A DNA stretch of 64,000 nucleotides from Schistocerca nitens (GCF_023898315.1 NC_064619.1:349628650-349692649), one strand, 5' to 3'. Shown: positions 21,386 through 32,644, counted from the stretch's first letter. Program-made: numbers and translations. Notes: generated by a model not told the origin, from the letters alone.

Positions 21386-23029
21386 ATGAGTGGAGGCAAC
21401 AATTACCAAAATTTGGTAGACTTGGGTACGGAACAATCGGTCGAACAGTGGGAAACACGCACCGCGGTACCCATTGTTCAGGGGCAGGCGGCTAGCATGA
21501 AAGACGCGACCGCCGAGACGCAACAAAGAGCAGAAATGGAATTCCAAACATTAGAAAATGTTTCGGAATCGGAAGTGAAAATCAAATCGGAATCCCTTGA
21601 TGACGAATACGGGGGGACAATTAAAGAGGAAGCCGCTACGGAAGTAAAACCGGTAGTTTCCGGGAATTTAACTGATTTATTGAATGTTTTGATTAACGAA
21701 ATCAAGGCTCAGTCTAGCAAGATAGAAACTCAATCGGCAGAAATTAAAGCTCAGTCTGAAAAAATTGACAGGAAGCTAGACAATCAGAACAAAGCTATTA
21801 ATGTTGTTAACAACAATGTTGGAATTGTTAACACAAAAGTTGATAAAATCAAAGAAGATATTGTTGTGATTAATACCGAAATCGGTAATCTTAAACAGGA
21901 AATGATAGGCGTCCAGGCGGAAATTGCGAGCATAAATACGCGTTTTAATTCCGAAATTAGCAGAATCGAGAAAAGTGTAGGAGACGCAGTTGCTCCGATA
22001 ATCGAGAATAAGGTGACGGAACAAATTCAATTAGTGAGAAAAGACGATCAACAGAAGGTGGAAACTTTAAAGGTTTTAGTATCCGAAGTAGATACCAAAG
22101 TGAGGAAGCAGGCTAATACCTGCGAAGAGAAAAAGAGGGAAGTGGAAACGCTTGCGACAACCACTTGCCAAGTGATTACGAGAGTGTCGGAATTAGAAAA
22201 GAAACTTGAAGAAAAACAGAGCTATGTGCCAATCTGTGCACATAGTTCGGAATTGTTGACGAAAGAGGAGCGGTTCGACCCCTTGAAAAAAGGCGGTATA
22301 CACGCGACGGATTTCATTAAAAACTGTGAAAGAGTTTTACCCAGATCATGGACTAATGAGAGAAAAATTAATGCGGTTATTGATGTGTTGGCAGGTGATG
22401 CCAAGCGTTGGGGCTTAAACCTCAACATTACGAACCTGACCTTTGACGAGTTTAAAAATTTGTTTCTGGCTGAATACTGGTCAGAGCAAAAACAGCAAAG
22501 TGTCTGGCGCGAATTTGTCGTATCGAGGCCTTTCGATGCGAATTCGCGCGGCTCGATGAAGGAGTTTTGTGAGGGCTGGATCCCCAAGTTGGAATATTTG
22601 CGTGATCGCCGCACGGAATCCGAAATAGTCTGGGAACTCTACAAGAAGCTTCCAGATGATACAAAACGCTACGTAGGAAGCAATTACAGGACAATCAATG
22701 ATTTCCTGGAAAGAGTGGAGGACGAGGACAATTGGCGCAATAATCGCGACAGTGGTAGAGGCCGTGGTAACAACAACGGGTACCACAGCAACCACAACAA
22801 TCATAACTATGGGAATAATGCATACCGCAATCTTGGCAGCAATAACAATAGTGGTTCGGGCCGTAATGACAATCGATACACTGCAAATAATAACAGGAAT
22901 GACGGAAACCAGTATCATACTAGCGTGATACGGGCTTCGCAGAATAGTAATAACGCCAGAGTGTGTGATCAGCCGCCTCAGCAGCATCCAGGGAGCGTAT
23001 CTGCTGGGACGAGACAGGGAAACCATTAG
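21386..23029 (+). CDS. gag: Gag polyprotein of element A
   Basis: An intact 547-residue protein from ATG 21386 to TAG 23027-23029; an upstream in-frame TTG at 21359 is not a credible start. Gag would assemble the cytoplasmic particle that packages element RNA. In order: an acidic N-terminus (about residues 1-100), a long coiled-coil with repeats such as EIKAQSSKIETQSAEIKAQS and VVNNNVGIVNTKVDKI (about 110-270), a capsid-like core (FDPLKKGGIHATDFIKNCER, then LAGDAKRWGL and FKNLFLAEYW; about 290-450), and an N/G/R-rich tail (GRGRGNNNGYHSNHNNHNYG) to the end. No CCHC zinc knuckle is present, so the tail probably binds RNA. The last codons overlap the pol frame at a slippery heptamer. The core is homologous to the gags at 45681-48047 and 50110-51901. 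Confidence 0.9.
   Translation: MSGGNNYQNLVDLGTEQSVEQWETRTAVPIVQGQAASMKDATAETQQRAEMEFQTLENVSESEVKIKSESLDDEYGGTIKEEAATEVKPVVSGNLTDLLNVLINEIKAQSSKIETQSAEIKAQSEKIDRKLDNQNKAINVVNNNVGIVNTKVDKIKEDIVVINTEIGNLKQEMIGVQAEIASINTRFNSEISRIEKSVGDAVAPIIENKVTEQIQLVRKDDQQKVETLKVLVSEVDTKVRKQANTCEEKKREVETLATTTCQVITRVSELEKKLEEKQSYVPICAHSSELLTKEERFDPLKKGGIHATDFIKNCERVLPRSWTNERKINAVIDVLAGDAKRWGLNLNITNLTFDEFKNLFLAEYWSEQKQQSVWREFVVSRPFDANSRGSMKEFCEGWIPKLEYLRDRRTESEIVWELYKKLPDDTKRYVGSNYRTINDFLERVEDEDNWRNNRDSGRGRGNNNGYHSNHNNHNYGNNAYRNLGSNNNSGSGRNDNRYTANNNRNDGNQYHTSVIRASQNSNNARVCDQPPQQHPGSVSAGTRQGNH
22744..22930 (+). other. N/G/R-rich tail region of element A gag
   Basis: Low-complexity codons (AAC, AAT, GGT, CAT, CGC) encode an Asn/Gly/His/Arg-rich stretch. 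It occupies the place normally taken by a nucleocapsid zinc knuckle. RNA binding is inferred from composition. Confidence 0.6.
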
Positions 23030-23056
23030 CCGCGCCGGTGAGGGGCCGACCGGGCG
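23017..23056 (+). promoter_or_regulatory. Programmed -1 ribosomal frameshift signal (gag to pol)
   Basis: In the gag frame the sequence reads G GGA AAC at 23017-23023, a canonical X XXY YYZ slippery heptamer, two codons before the gag stop at 23027. The pol frame is the -1 frame and is open from 22969. A GC hairpin can form downstream: CGCCGGT (23033-23039) with ACCGGGCG (23049-23056), seven pairs with one bulged G and a 9-bp loop. The spacer from heptamer to stem is 9 nt. Function is inferred from this arrangement. Confidence 0.75.
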
Positions 23057-23468
23057 TGGAGAAATTTTGGCGGCCCAATAACAGTAGAAAACGCAGGTGT
23101 CGTCGTTATGAAAATTCCTTGTGGAATAATCAACGGCGGGAGAGTGTGCCAGTGTTAGGAGAAAGGAGTGCGCCCACAGGTAGTAAATCAGCTGTATACA
23201 CGGCAGTAGGAAGTACATTCACTGTCAGTGAGAACAATTTAAGTAGTGTTCCGGAAATCGATTATAAAGTGGTAGCTGTAATACCCACAGCGGAACTGGA
23301 GATTGAGTTTAAGAATGATTCGCAAGTGTTGAGAGAAGATCAGATGTCGGATAAAACGTCCGTCATCGAGCGAGGGGATGCAGAAAGGGATGAGGTCTGG
23401 TTAAGGCAGTTCGGTCGCTTATACGACGAACTAAGAGATTATAGGGGTCTGTATGGGAGAAGCGTTTA

Positions 23469-23696
23469 TGGGGAGCGCGGGCAGGATTTGCCGCGTTTCG
23501 TCCCACAGGAAGATAGTATTTGTGAAGTGATAGGAAGTTCTGGCCCTAACCGGCAGACTTTACTAGAAATAGTTGATGTTAATGGGGAGCACGAGCAAGA
23601 TTCGTCGTGTTTCGTCCCGCAGGAGTTGGCTGTTGAAGTAGTAACGGAAAGTTCTGGCCCTAACCGGCAGACTTTACCGAAAGTCGTAGTGGTAGA
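23469..23696 (+). repeat. 38-codon tandem duplication in the pol linker
   Basis: Two diverged 114-bp units, each with the peptides RFVPQE or CFVPQE and SSGPNRQTL. TGGCCCTAACCGGCAGACTT occurs at 23541 and again at 23655. The period keeps the reading frame. Confidence 0.85.
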
Positions 23697-25089
23697 AGTA
23701 GCCGACCCATCCGACGCAAACCTCCAGTTTAAACATTGCGAGAGTATTGAGGAGAAAGATTACGAGAATTTTAGTGATAGCCGGACACGATTGGTAGAAA
23801 AGCATGTGGATTACAGCGTGTATGAGGTTAGAGCTGACATTATACGGTCAGACGATGGCAGTGTGGGTTGCGCAGATCCAGAGGAAGTAATTGCAGATAC
23901 TACTGGGCACATTCCTCCAGGTAGATTGGCAGATGAGATCGATCTGACCAAAGAGGAATCAACGAAGGTGACAATTAGTGAATCGATAGCAGAGCAACAC
24001 TCACTAGTTGACGAGTTACAGGAAAAGGTTTCGGTATTGGAGGCGAAGCTACAGACTAAGCCTTAGGACAAACGTGTTGAAATTAAAACTGTATGTGAAC
24101 AGAGGCTGAAGAAGCCGCCAGATAAACCTGATTTAGGATCAAAGCCGGATGGTTTTTTCTGGAATGACCTGGATATAGACGAGGATTTACGGTGGGAAAA
24201 TAAAGAAACAGTCGAGGACAAGTGTAGGCGGATAGTAGTGTCTGTTAATATGCACGACCTACAACTAAACGTGTTGATTGACACCGGTGCAGAATTGAGT
24301 GTTGTATCTGGGAAAATATTTGAGTTACTGAAAGATAGACCTGGCATCGTAGTTATGCCAGTAACAGGAGTGAAAATTATCGGTGCTACTGGGAAGGCCA
24401 GTAAACCGGTCACAAAACAGATTTTTGTCCACTTCGAGATATGTGGGGCACGATTTGAACAAGAGTTTGTCGTCGTGCCAGACTTAACTACGGAAGTAAT
24501 TATCGGGTTAGATTGGCTTTTAAAGTACCGTGCAGTGATTAATTGCGAAAGCAAAACTTTGACATGTACGTCACAAGATAAATCAATAGTAGTTAGTTTT
24601 GACGAGGCAGGAGACAGTGTGCAAGGGCAATACCAGCTTATACACATTGTTAACTGGCCGGATGACATTGACGTAGGAATGAATTTGAACTGCCGTTACG
24701 TGAGGAATCTCGGCATTGACAAAAGTGTAGAAAGTGAATTGGAAGAGATAATCAAATTCCCTCCACGGATTGACATTAGTATTGGTGTGAAAAAAGATCG
24801 TTTGCGAGAAGTAATGAAGCTAAAAGCCGATGCTCGCATACGTCGTCATGACGCTAAAGCGCGTTTTGCTAAGTTTGCAATCGGAGACTTAGTACTTGTA
24901 AAAGCTCATGAGAAATCGAGCGAGATAGACAATGAAATCTCTAAATTTAAGTTTGTGTATAATGGACCATATAAAGTCATTGGTATACCTCACACAAATG
25001 CTTATTGCTTAGAGTATCCAAGCTCTGGAAAACGAATAGGTATACGGAATATTGTAGACTTGAAATTGTACCAACCTAGGGTTGATTAA

Positions 25090-26201
25090 TACCACAGAAT
25101 GGGTAATTTGTACAGTATCTGAGTACAGAGTGTAAGATTTAAGGATGTGCCATGTTGCGATGCTTTTGCCTGACCTAGAGGTCATTAAAGAACTTGTAAT
25201 TAACAAGTAATTAATTTTTGATTAGACGTTTTAACCAATTGAAAAATCCAAGCTGCTAGTTTAAGTTTTCAGCTGAGTCACAGTAGATTAAGGAATGTAA
25301 ATATGCTTTTGTAACTAGCTGTCAGATTTCATGAATGCATGAATGTGTGTTTTACTAGTCATTGCCGATGTACTTAGACGCGGTTTTAAGTTTCAGGCTA
25401 GTACATGCGTGTGATGATGGACAGTGTTGAGTTATCCACTGTGATAGTATTAAGGGACTCCTTGAGATTACTCGGGAGTGAGTTTTCCTAAGGAATTCAG
25501 TGAAACGGACGTTCTGGAAATGCCGCTACACAGGCGAGTGAGATCAAGCGTGCCGCACAGGCGGGCGCAACAATACTGGCAAGGTGGAGCCGCTGTCGGC
25601 TCTTGGGTCGCTGTCGGCTCTTGTGCCGCTGTCGGCATTCTTTGTACTTGCGAGTACGGAAGGCGGAGTTGTTTTTCTTCCCGGACAGCTGATGTGAAAG
25701 AATTCTGCTGTCAATATTTATGTTTTTGTCGATCTACTGTATATTATTTTCTTGTTTAGCGTCAAGTGCACACTCATGACGAGAATATTAATTATGAAAA
25801 GTTTATATAAAATACGTATTCTATGTAATTAATTATTAATTTGCGTATTTTGATATACCTGTTTTCTATGACCATGTAATCTGATTAATTTTGTAAATAG
25901 TATTCCATTTCTTGATACTGCTAGGAATTTAGATTTTTAGAATAGCTAAACCATTTTCTATGCTTTCTATGAATTTTAATATGTCGTCAACCTGTTTTAT
26001 TTTGTGCAAGATGACAGAGTGGAATAAGATTAGGACTGTCTCCACTCAGTTTTTATGGTCTAAAAAATTGATTTATGCTTAATTAGACGAATGCTAAATT
26101 TTGATGATGTTTTGAGCATATGCATTTCCGCTGTTTATTTTTTGGGACATTTTCTGAGTCTGTTTAGGTTACACGAACATCCTCAGACAATGTGGGGCAC
26201 G
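25090..26201 (+). other. 3' untranslated region of element A
   Basis: About 1.1 kb between the end of pol and the 3' LTR, without protein motifs. The expected polypurine tract before 26202 is weak (TGTGGGGCACG). Confidence 0.6.
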
Positions 26202-26322
26202 TGTAACGCCGGAAATGCATATCCTCCTATTTCCATCTGTTGTACTGTAAGTTTTTTCCTTAATTTGTTACCTGAATATATGACATTTCTGTGCCTTTAT
26301 ATATTGTAATTATTTTACTATT

Positions 26323-26390
<68 letters not shown>

Positions 26391-27862
26391 TTTATGTCGG
26401 TGTATAATTGGTTTGTTTCGTAAATATTATTTGTATTTTTACGCTGGGTTTTGCCTAGGGAAAACTGCTATCGAACGATTACATCGATAGGTCGTGTGAA
26501 GAATCAAAGTGTGTAGGATCTTTGGTAGTGTTAACTCTGCCGCGTGGAGCGCGGGCAGAGCAGTGGGGGTCTGGCTGGAGTAGCGAGTGGAGCAGGTGTG
26601 TTGTGTGACGCTCCCGCGAGTTGCCGCGCTTTCGGGGTTTGGCAGCATGTAATTACGCTCGACTCGCGATGATAGTTTCTGACACGGTGTCGCGGACGGG
26701 AAGCATTAACCGGCGCACATCAAGAGCCCGTTTCGTTTGGTGACCGTGTCGAGAAGAACGCGCGCCAACATCCAGCTTCTGCAACAGCGACGGCCGACAA
26801 TGAGTGACCGTCGCCACCTCCTCGATCGACGGCTTCAAATCTTCAATCAACTAACAAGGAAGACTAAAAGCACGTAAAGTTTCAGAACTGTATGGCAGAC
26901 CTCAGCTTTTCAAATTGTTCCATTTGCCTCGCAAAATTACAGCAACTCAGCATGAACCTTTGTTGCTCATTGTCCCAATTGCATTACCAAGCAGGGTCCC
27001 TTCCTTTTCCGAAATGAAACCGAGTGTCGTTGAAATTCAGACGCCAGCATTAAAGTACTATCATTGCATTTCATTACTTTAGTTTCCAAGTGCATTTAAA
27101 GCATAGCTGGCTACAATAGTTAGATTACACAAGCACAAATTAAGAGTGCGAGTTTTGTTAGCATATTTTAGCTTACCTGTGACTGCAGCTCAGCTTGGTA
27201 CGTACTAAATTTTATTATTGTTAATTATTCAGAATCATTTAATTCAAGTTCAAAGTTAAATCTCTTGTTTCTAAATTGCGTAGAGTCAAGTTGCTTTTGA
27301 AATGATTGTTGAGGTAGTCCAAGACTAACCGTATTCTGCTGGATTTCGATGTGCTTCAGAAAGAAAGCTCACTATTAACTTCAGTCACTAAATTAACTTT
27401 CGATTTTCCGGTTTTATTAATTCTTTTGCTAAATTAAGTCAGAGTGTAGCGAAATTTATTACTTCTGACAAACTTTCAGTTTTCACACTACACGTGTCAA
27501 CCTTCAGTTGCCACGCTTCTAGTGCTAATTATATGTGTAATAACCTTTCTTTTTCAGTTACTATAGTGATTGTCCTTAGGACTGGCGACCGTGATTTCCC
27601 CCAAATCTCAAATATCTAATTACCGCTAGTTAATTGTTGACGTAACGGCCGCACATTTACTTTCTTTATTAACTTTACCCCTTTTCAAAATTAATTTCCA
27701 CCAGTTTCATTTGCATTTTTCCTTTCATTTAGATGTAACCCTTTCCTCCCTCTTTACCGACAGATTAACTTCGGTGACGATTGCTTTCCCAAATTTCCCA
27801 TTAGGTACACGCGGTTTAATTTTTCACTGTCATTAAGGTCGATAAGTGAGGGGGAGGTTACA
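26202..27862 (+). repeat. 3' LTR of element A
   Basis: A 1661-bp direct repeat of 19346-20996, from TGTAACGCC to GGTTACA, followed by the GTGG target duplication. It includes a longer TA tract at about 26327-26387. Confidence 0.96.
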
Positions 27863-27866
27863 GTGG

Positions 27867-28250
27867 AACATAGCGATGTATAACGTAACTATGTCGCTGG
27901 CTGCAACCCTCACAAAAGTGAAAGCACGAATTCGACTGTCAGTACTCATCCTCCATTACAGTCGCCACTTGGCTCCATCCGATATTCATCTGTTTCCAAA
28001 ACTTAATGAACATCTTTCTAGGATGTCACTTTCATACTGATCAAGCGGTGCAAGTAGAGGTGAAGTTGTAGCTGCGTTGCCAGTGTCAGAAGTTCTAGAG
28101 TGATGGTATCAGCAAATGTCTGTCGTTGGGCGAAAAGTTTTCGTTTCCAGGATGACACGTTGAGAAATAAATATGTAGACATGAAGAATAAAGATGTGTG
28201 TTATGAAGTCTGATGTATTTAAAAAGGCTTACGAGTTTTCACATAGAAAA
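27867..28250 (+). pseudogene. mariner-type transposase C-terminus (relic)
   Basis: The plus-strand frame around 27950-28040 reads HYSRHLAPSDIHLFPKLNEH, a degenerate form of the mariner YSPDLAPSDFHLFP motif next to the last catalytic acidic residue. A weaker continuation (EVVAALPVSEVLEWWYQ) lies in the same frame after a stop. TTACGAGTTTTCACA near 28228 could be the inverse of the TCTGAAAAGTGATTCC end at 19202. Element A is inserted in this relic: rejoining 19345 to 27867 restores one older element of about 0.5 kb. Confidence 0.65.
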
Positions 28251-28347
28251 TTCGCACGCCCTTGCACATCGTTGACACACGCAAGCCACCACACTTCGGC
28301 AATGCTTGGGGTTCATGAAGCGGAAGCCAACACGAGGATCACATAAA

Positions 28348-28552
28348 TTGCCGAGCGGGATTAGCCGAGCCGTCTTAGGCGCTGCAGTCATGGACTGTGC
28401 GGCTGGTTCCGGCGGAGGTTCGAGTCCTCCCTCGGGCATGGGTGTGTGTGTTTGTCCTTAGGATAATTTAGGTTAAGTAGTGTGTAAACGTAGAGACTGA
28501 TGACCTTAGCAGTTAAGTCCTATAAGATTTCACACACATTTGAACATTTTTT
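28348..28552 (+). mobile_element. tRNA-derived SINE, family 2
   Basis: The head GCCGAGCGGGATTAGCCGAG with box B GAGGTTCGAGTCCTCC, then the body TTTGTCCTTAGGATAATTTA and the tail ACACACATTTGAACATTTTT. It is clearly distinct from family 1 although parts of the body are related. Approximate target duplication TCACATAAA and TCACATGAA. Confidence 0.88.
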
Positions 28553-29380
28553 TCACATGAAAAATTAGGTAGTTTAACAAGTGACAAATATGTGTTGAAT
28601 CCATACAAAATAGTTTCACACACTGAAGCCAATACAAATTAATTATCTTGTATCATCTCATGACGAAATTCACGTCTGTTTTTGCTCTAACAACAGGCAC
28701 AAAGAGTCCCAATTTTTGAGGTATGCCTCGTATTTCATTACCGGTAGTGTTTACTGAGAAAAAAATAAGTTAATATTCGCCGCGACATTTATGTATGCTG
28801 GCAGCTGTTGGTTTAGCTCGGTTAGTTAACTTTGCTATGAACTTGGAGTGAAACGTGTTTAATATGGTAATCATGTCACATCTGTTCTGACATCAGAGGA
28901 ATATGAGCGTCAATAGGTTGAAAACAATCTGCATGCCATAGACCAAAGGAATGTGAGTGTTAATTGGTTCAATACTACCTGTATACCAAATTGCAAATTT
29001 GTAGAAACGTACATTATGGAAAAGCAATAATTATAATCAGTACAGAAACCGGAAACAATGACAATATTACTAAAGACAAGAGCCACAATTCCACAAAAAC
29101 ACCGTAACAAAATTACCTTGCTGGAAGCCCACATTTTGTAGCATAACAATAAAGATTTTTACGAAAACGACTTAGCAGCTACATAGACTGTACAATGGGT
29201 TTGGAGTCGTGCAGCAAATACTGTACATGTGCATCCTGGTAACACGACTTCATTTCAATAAGAAAACTGATTAAATGGGATTCACAGCTACACAAGAAAT
29301 GGGCATTGCATTAAACAACGATGATAATAAGTGAAAACAAAATATTCTTTTAGGCTTACACAAAAGACATGTGCCTTGTA
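28553..29380. other. Unrecognised AT-rich interval
   Basis: No supported gene or repeat. Confidence 0.4.
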
Positions 29381-29392
29381 TTAAGGACGAAA

Positions 29393-29578
29393 GCTGGCCG
29401 GGGTAGCCGAGCGGTTCTAGGCGCTACAGTCTGGAACCGCGCGTCCGCTGCGGTCGCAGTTTCGAATCCTGCCTCTGACATGGATGTATGTGATGTCCTT
29501 AGGTTAGTTAGGTTTAAGTAGTTCTAAGTTCTAGGGGACTGATGACCTTAGATGTTACGTCACATAGTGCTCAAAGCC
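29393..29578 (+). mobile_element. tRNA-derived SINE, family 1
   Basis: A full-length sense copy (GCTGGCCGGGGTAGCCGAGC on) lacking the terminal poly-T. Target duplication ATTAAGGACGAA at 29380-29391 and 29579-29590. Confidence 0.95.
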
Positions 29579-29591
29579 ATTAAGGACGAAA

Positions 29592-30507
29592 ATAATAACA
29601 CAAGAGTAAAAGAATGTTCAAAATTTAAAATATAGGTACTGAAATGTTATTTAATATATTAAAGGAAGCAGTGAGATCAGTAACTTCAACAGGAAGCCAG
29701 CACTACGCTACAAAAGAACTGCAGTAAGTGACCTAAGATATCTTACATACACATAACGTATTCAGTACCGCTGGATGGAACGTCAACCAAACAATTCACT
29801 TTGGCTTCAATAAAACAGGAGATTGCTGCACCTGGGGACTCAAGGACAAGAAACACAGTACAAGATACAAGCACCGCTCGTTTAGTTCAGCAAAAAGACT
29901 GCAGTCGCACATAACCACGCGGCCCTATGGCTCCTTCTACCTCTTGCTAAGGCACCGGCCGTGTAGCACCTTCCTCGGGCCGCTGTCCAGGTGGTCCGCT
30001 TGCTCTGCAGATCCCAACAAGATTCTACACAGTCACTACCAGTCGTCAGCTCGTGGAAATCTGCGGCGGTAGTTGCGCCGCCATAGATTTTTACAGCGCC
30101 CCCTCGTCGGCAGCAAGAAAAATGCCAGCATATTTGTCTCCATTTACTGAGTTGAGATCGACCCTCCTTTACTGTTGCAACTTCCTTTGAAACATCTGCC
30201 ATTGCAGCTACAAATTTAATAATTTGGTAAAGCCCCCACAACGATGGCAAAAGCTTTCCCAGTCTCACTAAATATACCAAACTTTGTCAGGTGAAACTAA
30301 TTCCTTGCACTGAGTTTATTAGGGAATCTTAGACCATTGTAATTTTTAGCTTCCTACCTATGAGCTGTCTCAATATCTTTCCTTCCCCTGAATCTCTTCA
30401 TGCGGTATCATATAAGGTACTACACTGACTCAAGAGCATACATTATTACAGGTGTGAATTCGGCCGAAAAGCGAATATAAGCCTCTTATTGGGCAGCGTT
30501 GAAAGCA
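29592..30507. other. Unrecognised interval with GC-richer core
   Basis: The minus-strand frame 29882-30280 contains no motif I recognise. The segment 29930-30120 is CpG-richer and could be part of an old LTR or 5' UTR, but no partner repeat was found. Confidence 0.35.
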
Positions 30508-30710
30508 TAAAAAATGGTTCAAATGGCTCTGAGCACTATGAAACTTAACTTCTGAGGTAATCAGTCCCCTAGAACTTAGAACTACTTAAACCTAACTATC
30601 CTAAGGACATCACACACATCCATGTCCCAGGCAGGATTCGAACCTATGACCGCAGCGGTCGCGCGGTTCCAGACTGTAGCGCCTAGAACCGCTCGGCCAC
30701 CCCAGCCGGC
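30508..30710 (-). mobile_element. tRNA-derived SINE, family 1
   Basis: A full-length antisense copy. Target duplication TTGAAAGCA (30499-30507) and TTGAAGGCA (30711-30719), one mismatch. Confidence 0.93.
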
Positions 30711-31067
30711 TTGAAGGCAAACATCAACCTCTCGAATGATACATCCCAACGAGAATCATCTTCATTGTGGTATATCATTATCACAGCACGAAGGTTCCAA
30801 TTAACCCTCTCAGTGAAGGAGGGGTTCTGATAATACAGAGGGGTGGTACCGTGTTGTATCTCTAAACTAAACCAAACTACTTGGACCCTTTGGAAGTAAA
30901 GGTGGTAGCGTTACCCGATACCAATCTCTGGCATGGACCGAAGGTACCAAACAAGTGTTTCGAACAACTAGTGGCTGCCTGTGTCATAGCTGCATGGGTG
31001 GAAAACAGCCAAGATAACGTGGAAAAGCCGTTCACTGAAAGAATGCATACATTTCCCAAAATGAAAC

Positions 31068-31655
31068 TATCTACATCTATATACATACTCTGCAATCCAC
31101 CATACGGTGCGTGTCAGAGGGTACCTCGTACGACAACTAGCATCTTCTCTCCCTGTTCCACTCCCAAACACAACGAGGGAAAAATGACTGCCTATACGCC
31201 TCTGTAACAGCCCTAATCTCTCTTATCTTATCTTTGTGGTCTTTCCGCGAAATACAAGTTGGCGGCAGTAAAATTGTACTGTAGTCAGCCTCAAATGCTG
31301 GTTCTCTAAATTTCCTCAGTACAGATTCACGAAGAGAACGCCTCCTTTCCTCCAGAGACTCCCACCCGAGTTCCTGAAGCATTTCTGTAACACTCGCGTG
31401 ATGATCAAACATACCAGTAACAAATCTAGCACCCTGCCTCTGAATTGCTTCTATGTCCTCCCTCAATCCGACCTGATAGGGATCCCAAACGTTCGAGCAG
31501 TACTCAAGAATAGGTCGTATTAGTGTTTTATAAGCGGTCTCCTTTACAGATGAACCACATCTTCCCAAAATTCTACCAATGACCCGAAACTTCTCCGAAA
31601 AGTGTCCATATACCTTTGGTTTTCTCTGGTATTTGCGAAACCAACATACCTTACT
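31068..31655 (-). pseudogene. LINE 3' end: RT C-terminal domain (CR1/Jockey-group)
   Basis: The minus-strand frame from about 31610 to 31137 encodes FSEKFRVIGRILGRCGSS, then AYKTLIRPILEYCSNVWDPY, RQGARFVTGMF, and LQELGWESLEERRRSLRESV. This is the conserved region after the polymerase domain of CR1/Jockey-group LINEs. The frame ends with a stop at 31137. The 3' UTR runs to a GTAGAT-type tail near 31068 on the minus strand. The upstream polymerase domain is missing: the copy is 5'-truncated, ending near the SINE at 31666. Confidence 0.82.
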
Positions 31656-31665
31656 TGATGTCCTA

Positions 31666-31863
31666 AGCTGGCCGCCGTGGCCGAGCGGCTCTAGGCTCTT
31701 CAGTCCGGAACCGCGCTGCTGCTACGGTCGTACGTTCGAATCCTGCCTCGGGCATCGATGTGTGTGATGTCCTTAGGTTAGTTAGGTTTAAGTAGTTCTA
31801 TGTTATAGGAGACTGATGACCTAAGAAGTTAAGTCCCATAGTGTTTAGAGCCATTTGAACCAT
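31666..31863 (+). mobile_element. tRNA-derived SINE, family 1
   Basis: A sense copy. Target duplication TTGATGTCCTA (31655-31665) and TTGAAGTCCTA (31864-31874), one mismatch. Confidence 0.92.
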
Positions 31864-31874
31864 TTGAAGTCCTA

Positions 31875-32444
31875 CAGGGGTTTATTGATATAACAACTTC
31901 TGCAAGCTCGTACCAACATCTTTACGTCTTTACGTCAGAATTCATAGCCTTCCCAACAAACTGCTCAAGAATTTTGGCATGAGTTTGGTATACCCCCCCC
32001 CCCCCACCCATGCTCAGCTCATTGGTGACAGATGACAGTTGGAAAAAATCACCGGAATAAGTACGGCGGTAACTGAACTCCTAGGGCAGTGATGATTCGG
32101 TATTCTACAGTTAAACATCCCATCCTTCAACAAATATGGTTGACCCTCTTCACCTTTTCATTAAGACCACAGTTGCGATGAATTGTTGTAACCATTTAGC
32201 GTCACCTGCAGCTGTCTGTTTTCCTTTGTTTATTGTACAACTGTACCAACATTACCAAGTGATTTACAAAAACTCATCGAAGCCACATTATGCACACAGG
32301 TATAAAGAACATCACAATCTTAAAAACTACATATATTTCACGTCCCATAGCACTCACCACACAAATAACGTCGATACAATGGAGGCTTCCTTAAGCCTTT
32401 CGAAGGAAGCTTGCTGTGACTCCCCTTATACAAAATTGCGCCTC
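31875..32444. other. Unrecognised interval
   Basis: Contains a poly-C tract near 31992. No supported gene. Confidence 0.35.
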
Positions 32445-32459
32445 TTTTCTTGGAATTCG

Positions 32460-32644
32460 CCGGCCGCGGTGGTCTAGCGGTTCTAGGCGCGCAGTCTGGA
32501 ACCGCGCGACTGCTACGGTCGCAGGTTCGAATCCTGCCTCGGGCATGGATGTGTGTGATGTCCTTAGGTTAGTTCGGTTTAAGTAGTTCTAAGTTCTAGG
32601 GGACTGATGACCACAGATGTTAAGTCCCATAGTGCTCAGAACCA
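32460..32644 (+). mobile_element. tRNA-derived SINE, family 1
   Basis: A sense copy with a 15-bp perfect target duplication, TTTTCTTGGAATTCG, at 32445-32459 and 32645-32659. The tail is clipped after CAGAACCA. Confidence 0.95.

Larger units (their letters stand above)
22969..25089 (+). pseudogene. pol: Pol remnant of element A: linker, protease, integrase GPY/F tail
   Basis: One reading frame, -1 relative to gag, runs from 22969 to 25089 with a single stop (TAG 24064-24066). The first part (to about 24060) is an acidic linker of unknown function with an internal 38-codon duplication. The second has a retropepsin-like protease: the active site VLIDTGAELSVVS (DTG at 24280-24288), a middle KIIGATG, and a C-terminal VIIGLDWLLKY. 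About 90 codons later the frame enters an integrase C-terminal tail (RHDAKARFAKFAIGDLVLVK, then the GPY/F box YNGPYKVIG near 24958, and NIVDLKLYQP). Reverse transcriptase, RNase H and the integrase zinc and DDE domains are absent. The protease could act if the 24064 stop is read through. Confidence 0.85.
19346..27862 (+). mobile_element. LTR retrotransposon A (Ty3/gypsy-like), RT-less but recently inserted
   Basis: The 8517-bp element has direct LTRs starting TGTAACGCC and ending GGTTACA, bounded by the 4-bp target duplication GTGG at 19342-19345 and 27863-27866. The internal region (20997-26201) has a tRNA-Arg-like primer site, gag, a -1 frameshift signal and a pol frame with protease and an integrase GPY/F tail but no reverse transcriptase, RNase H or integrase catalytic core. 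By eye the LTRs differ at only a few bases outside a TA microsatellite, so insertion was recent and must have depended on enzymes supplied in trans. A SINE sits in the leader. Confidence 0.95.

Noticed and set aside
22481..23218. 245-codon minus-strand ORF opposite the A gag tail
   Set aside because: Low-complexity hydrophobic shadow of the Asn/Gly-rich gag tail; no start or motif of its own.
24238..25089. A complete small pol protein with its own start at 24238
   Set aside because: The frame continues upstream past a single TAG at 24064 to the gag overlap. The GTG at 24238 is not a credible start; the protease is better read as part of the frameshifted polyprotein.
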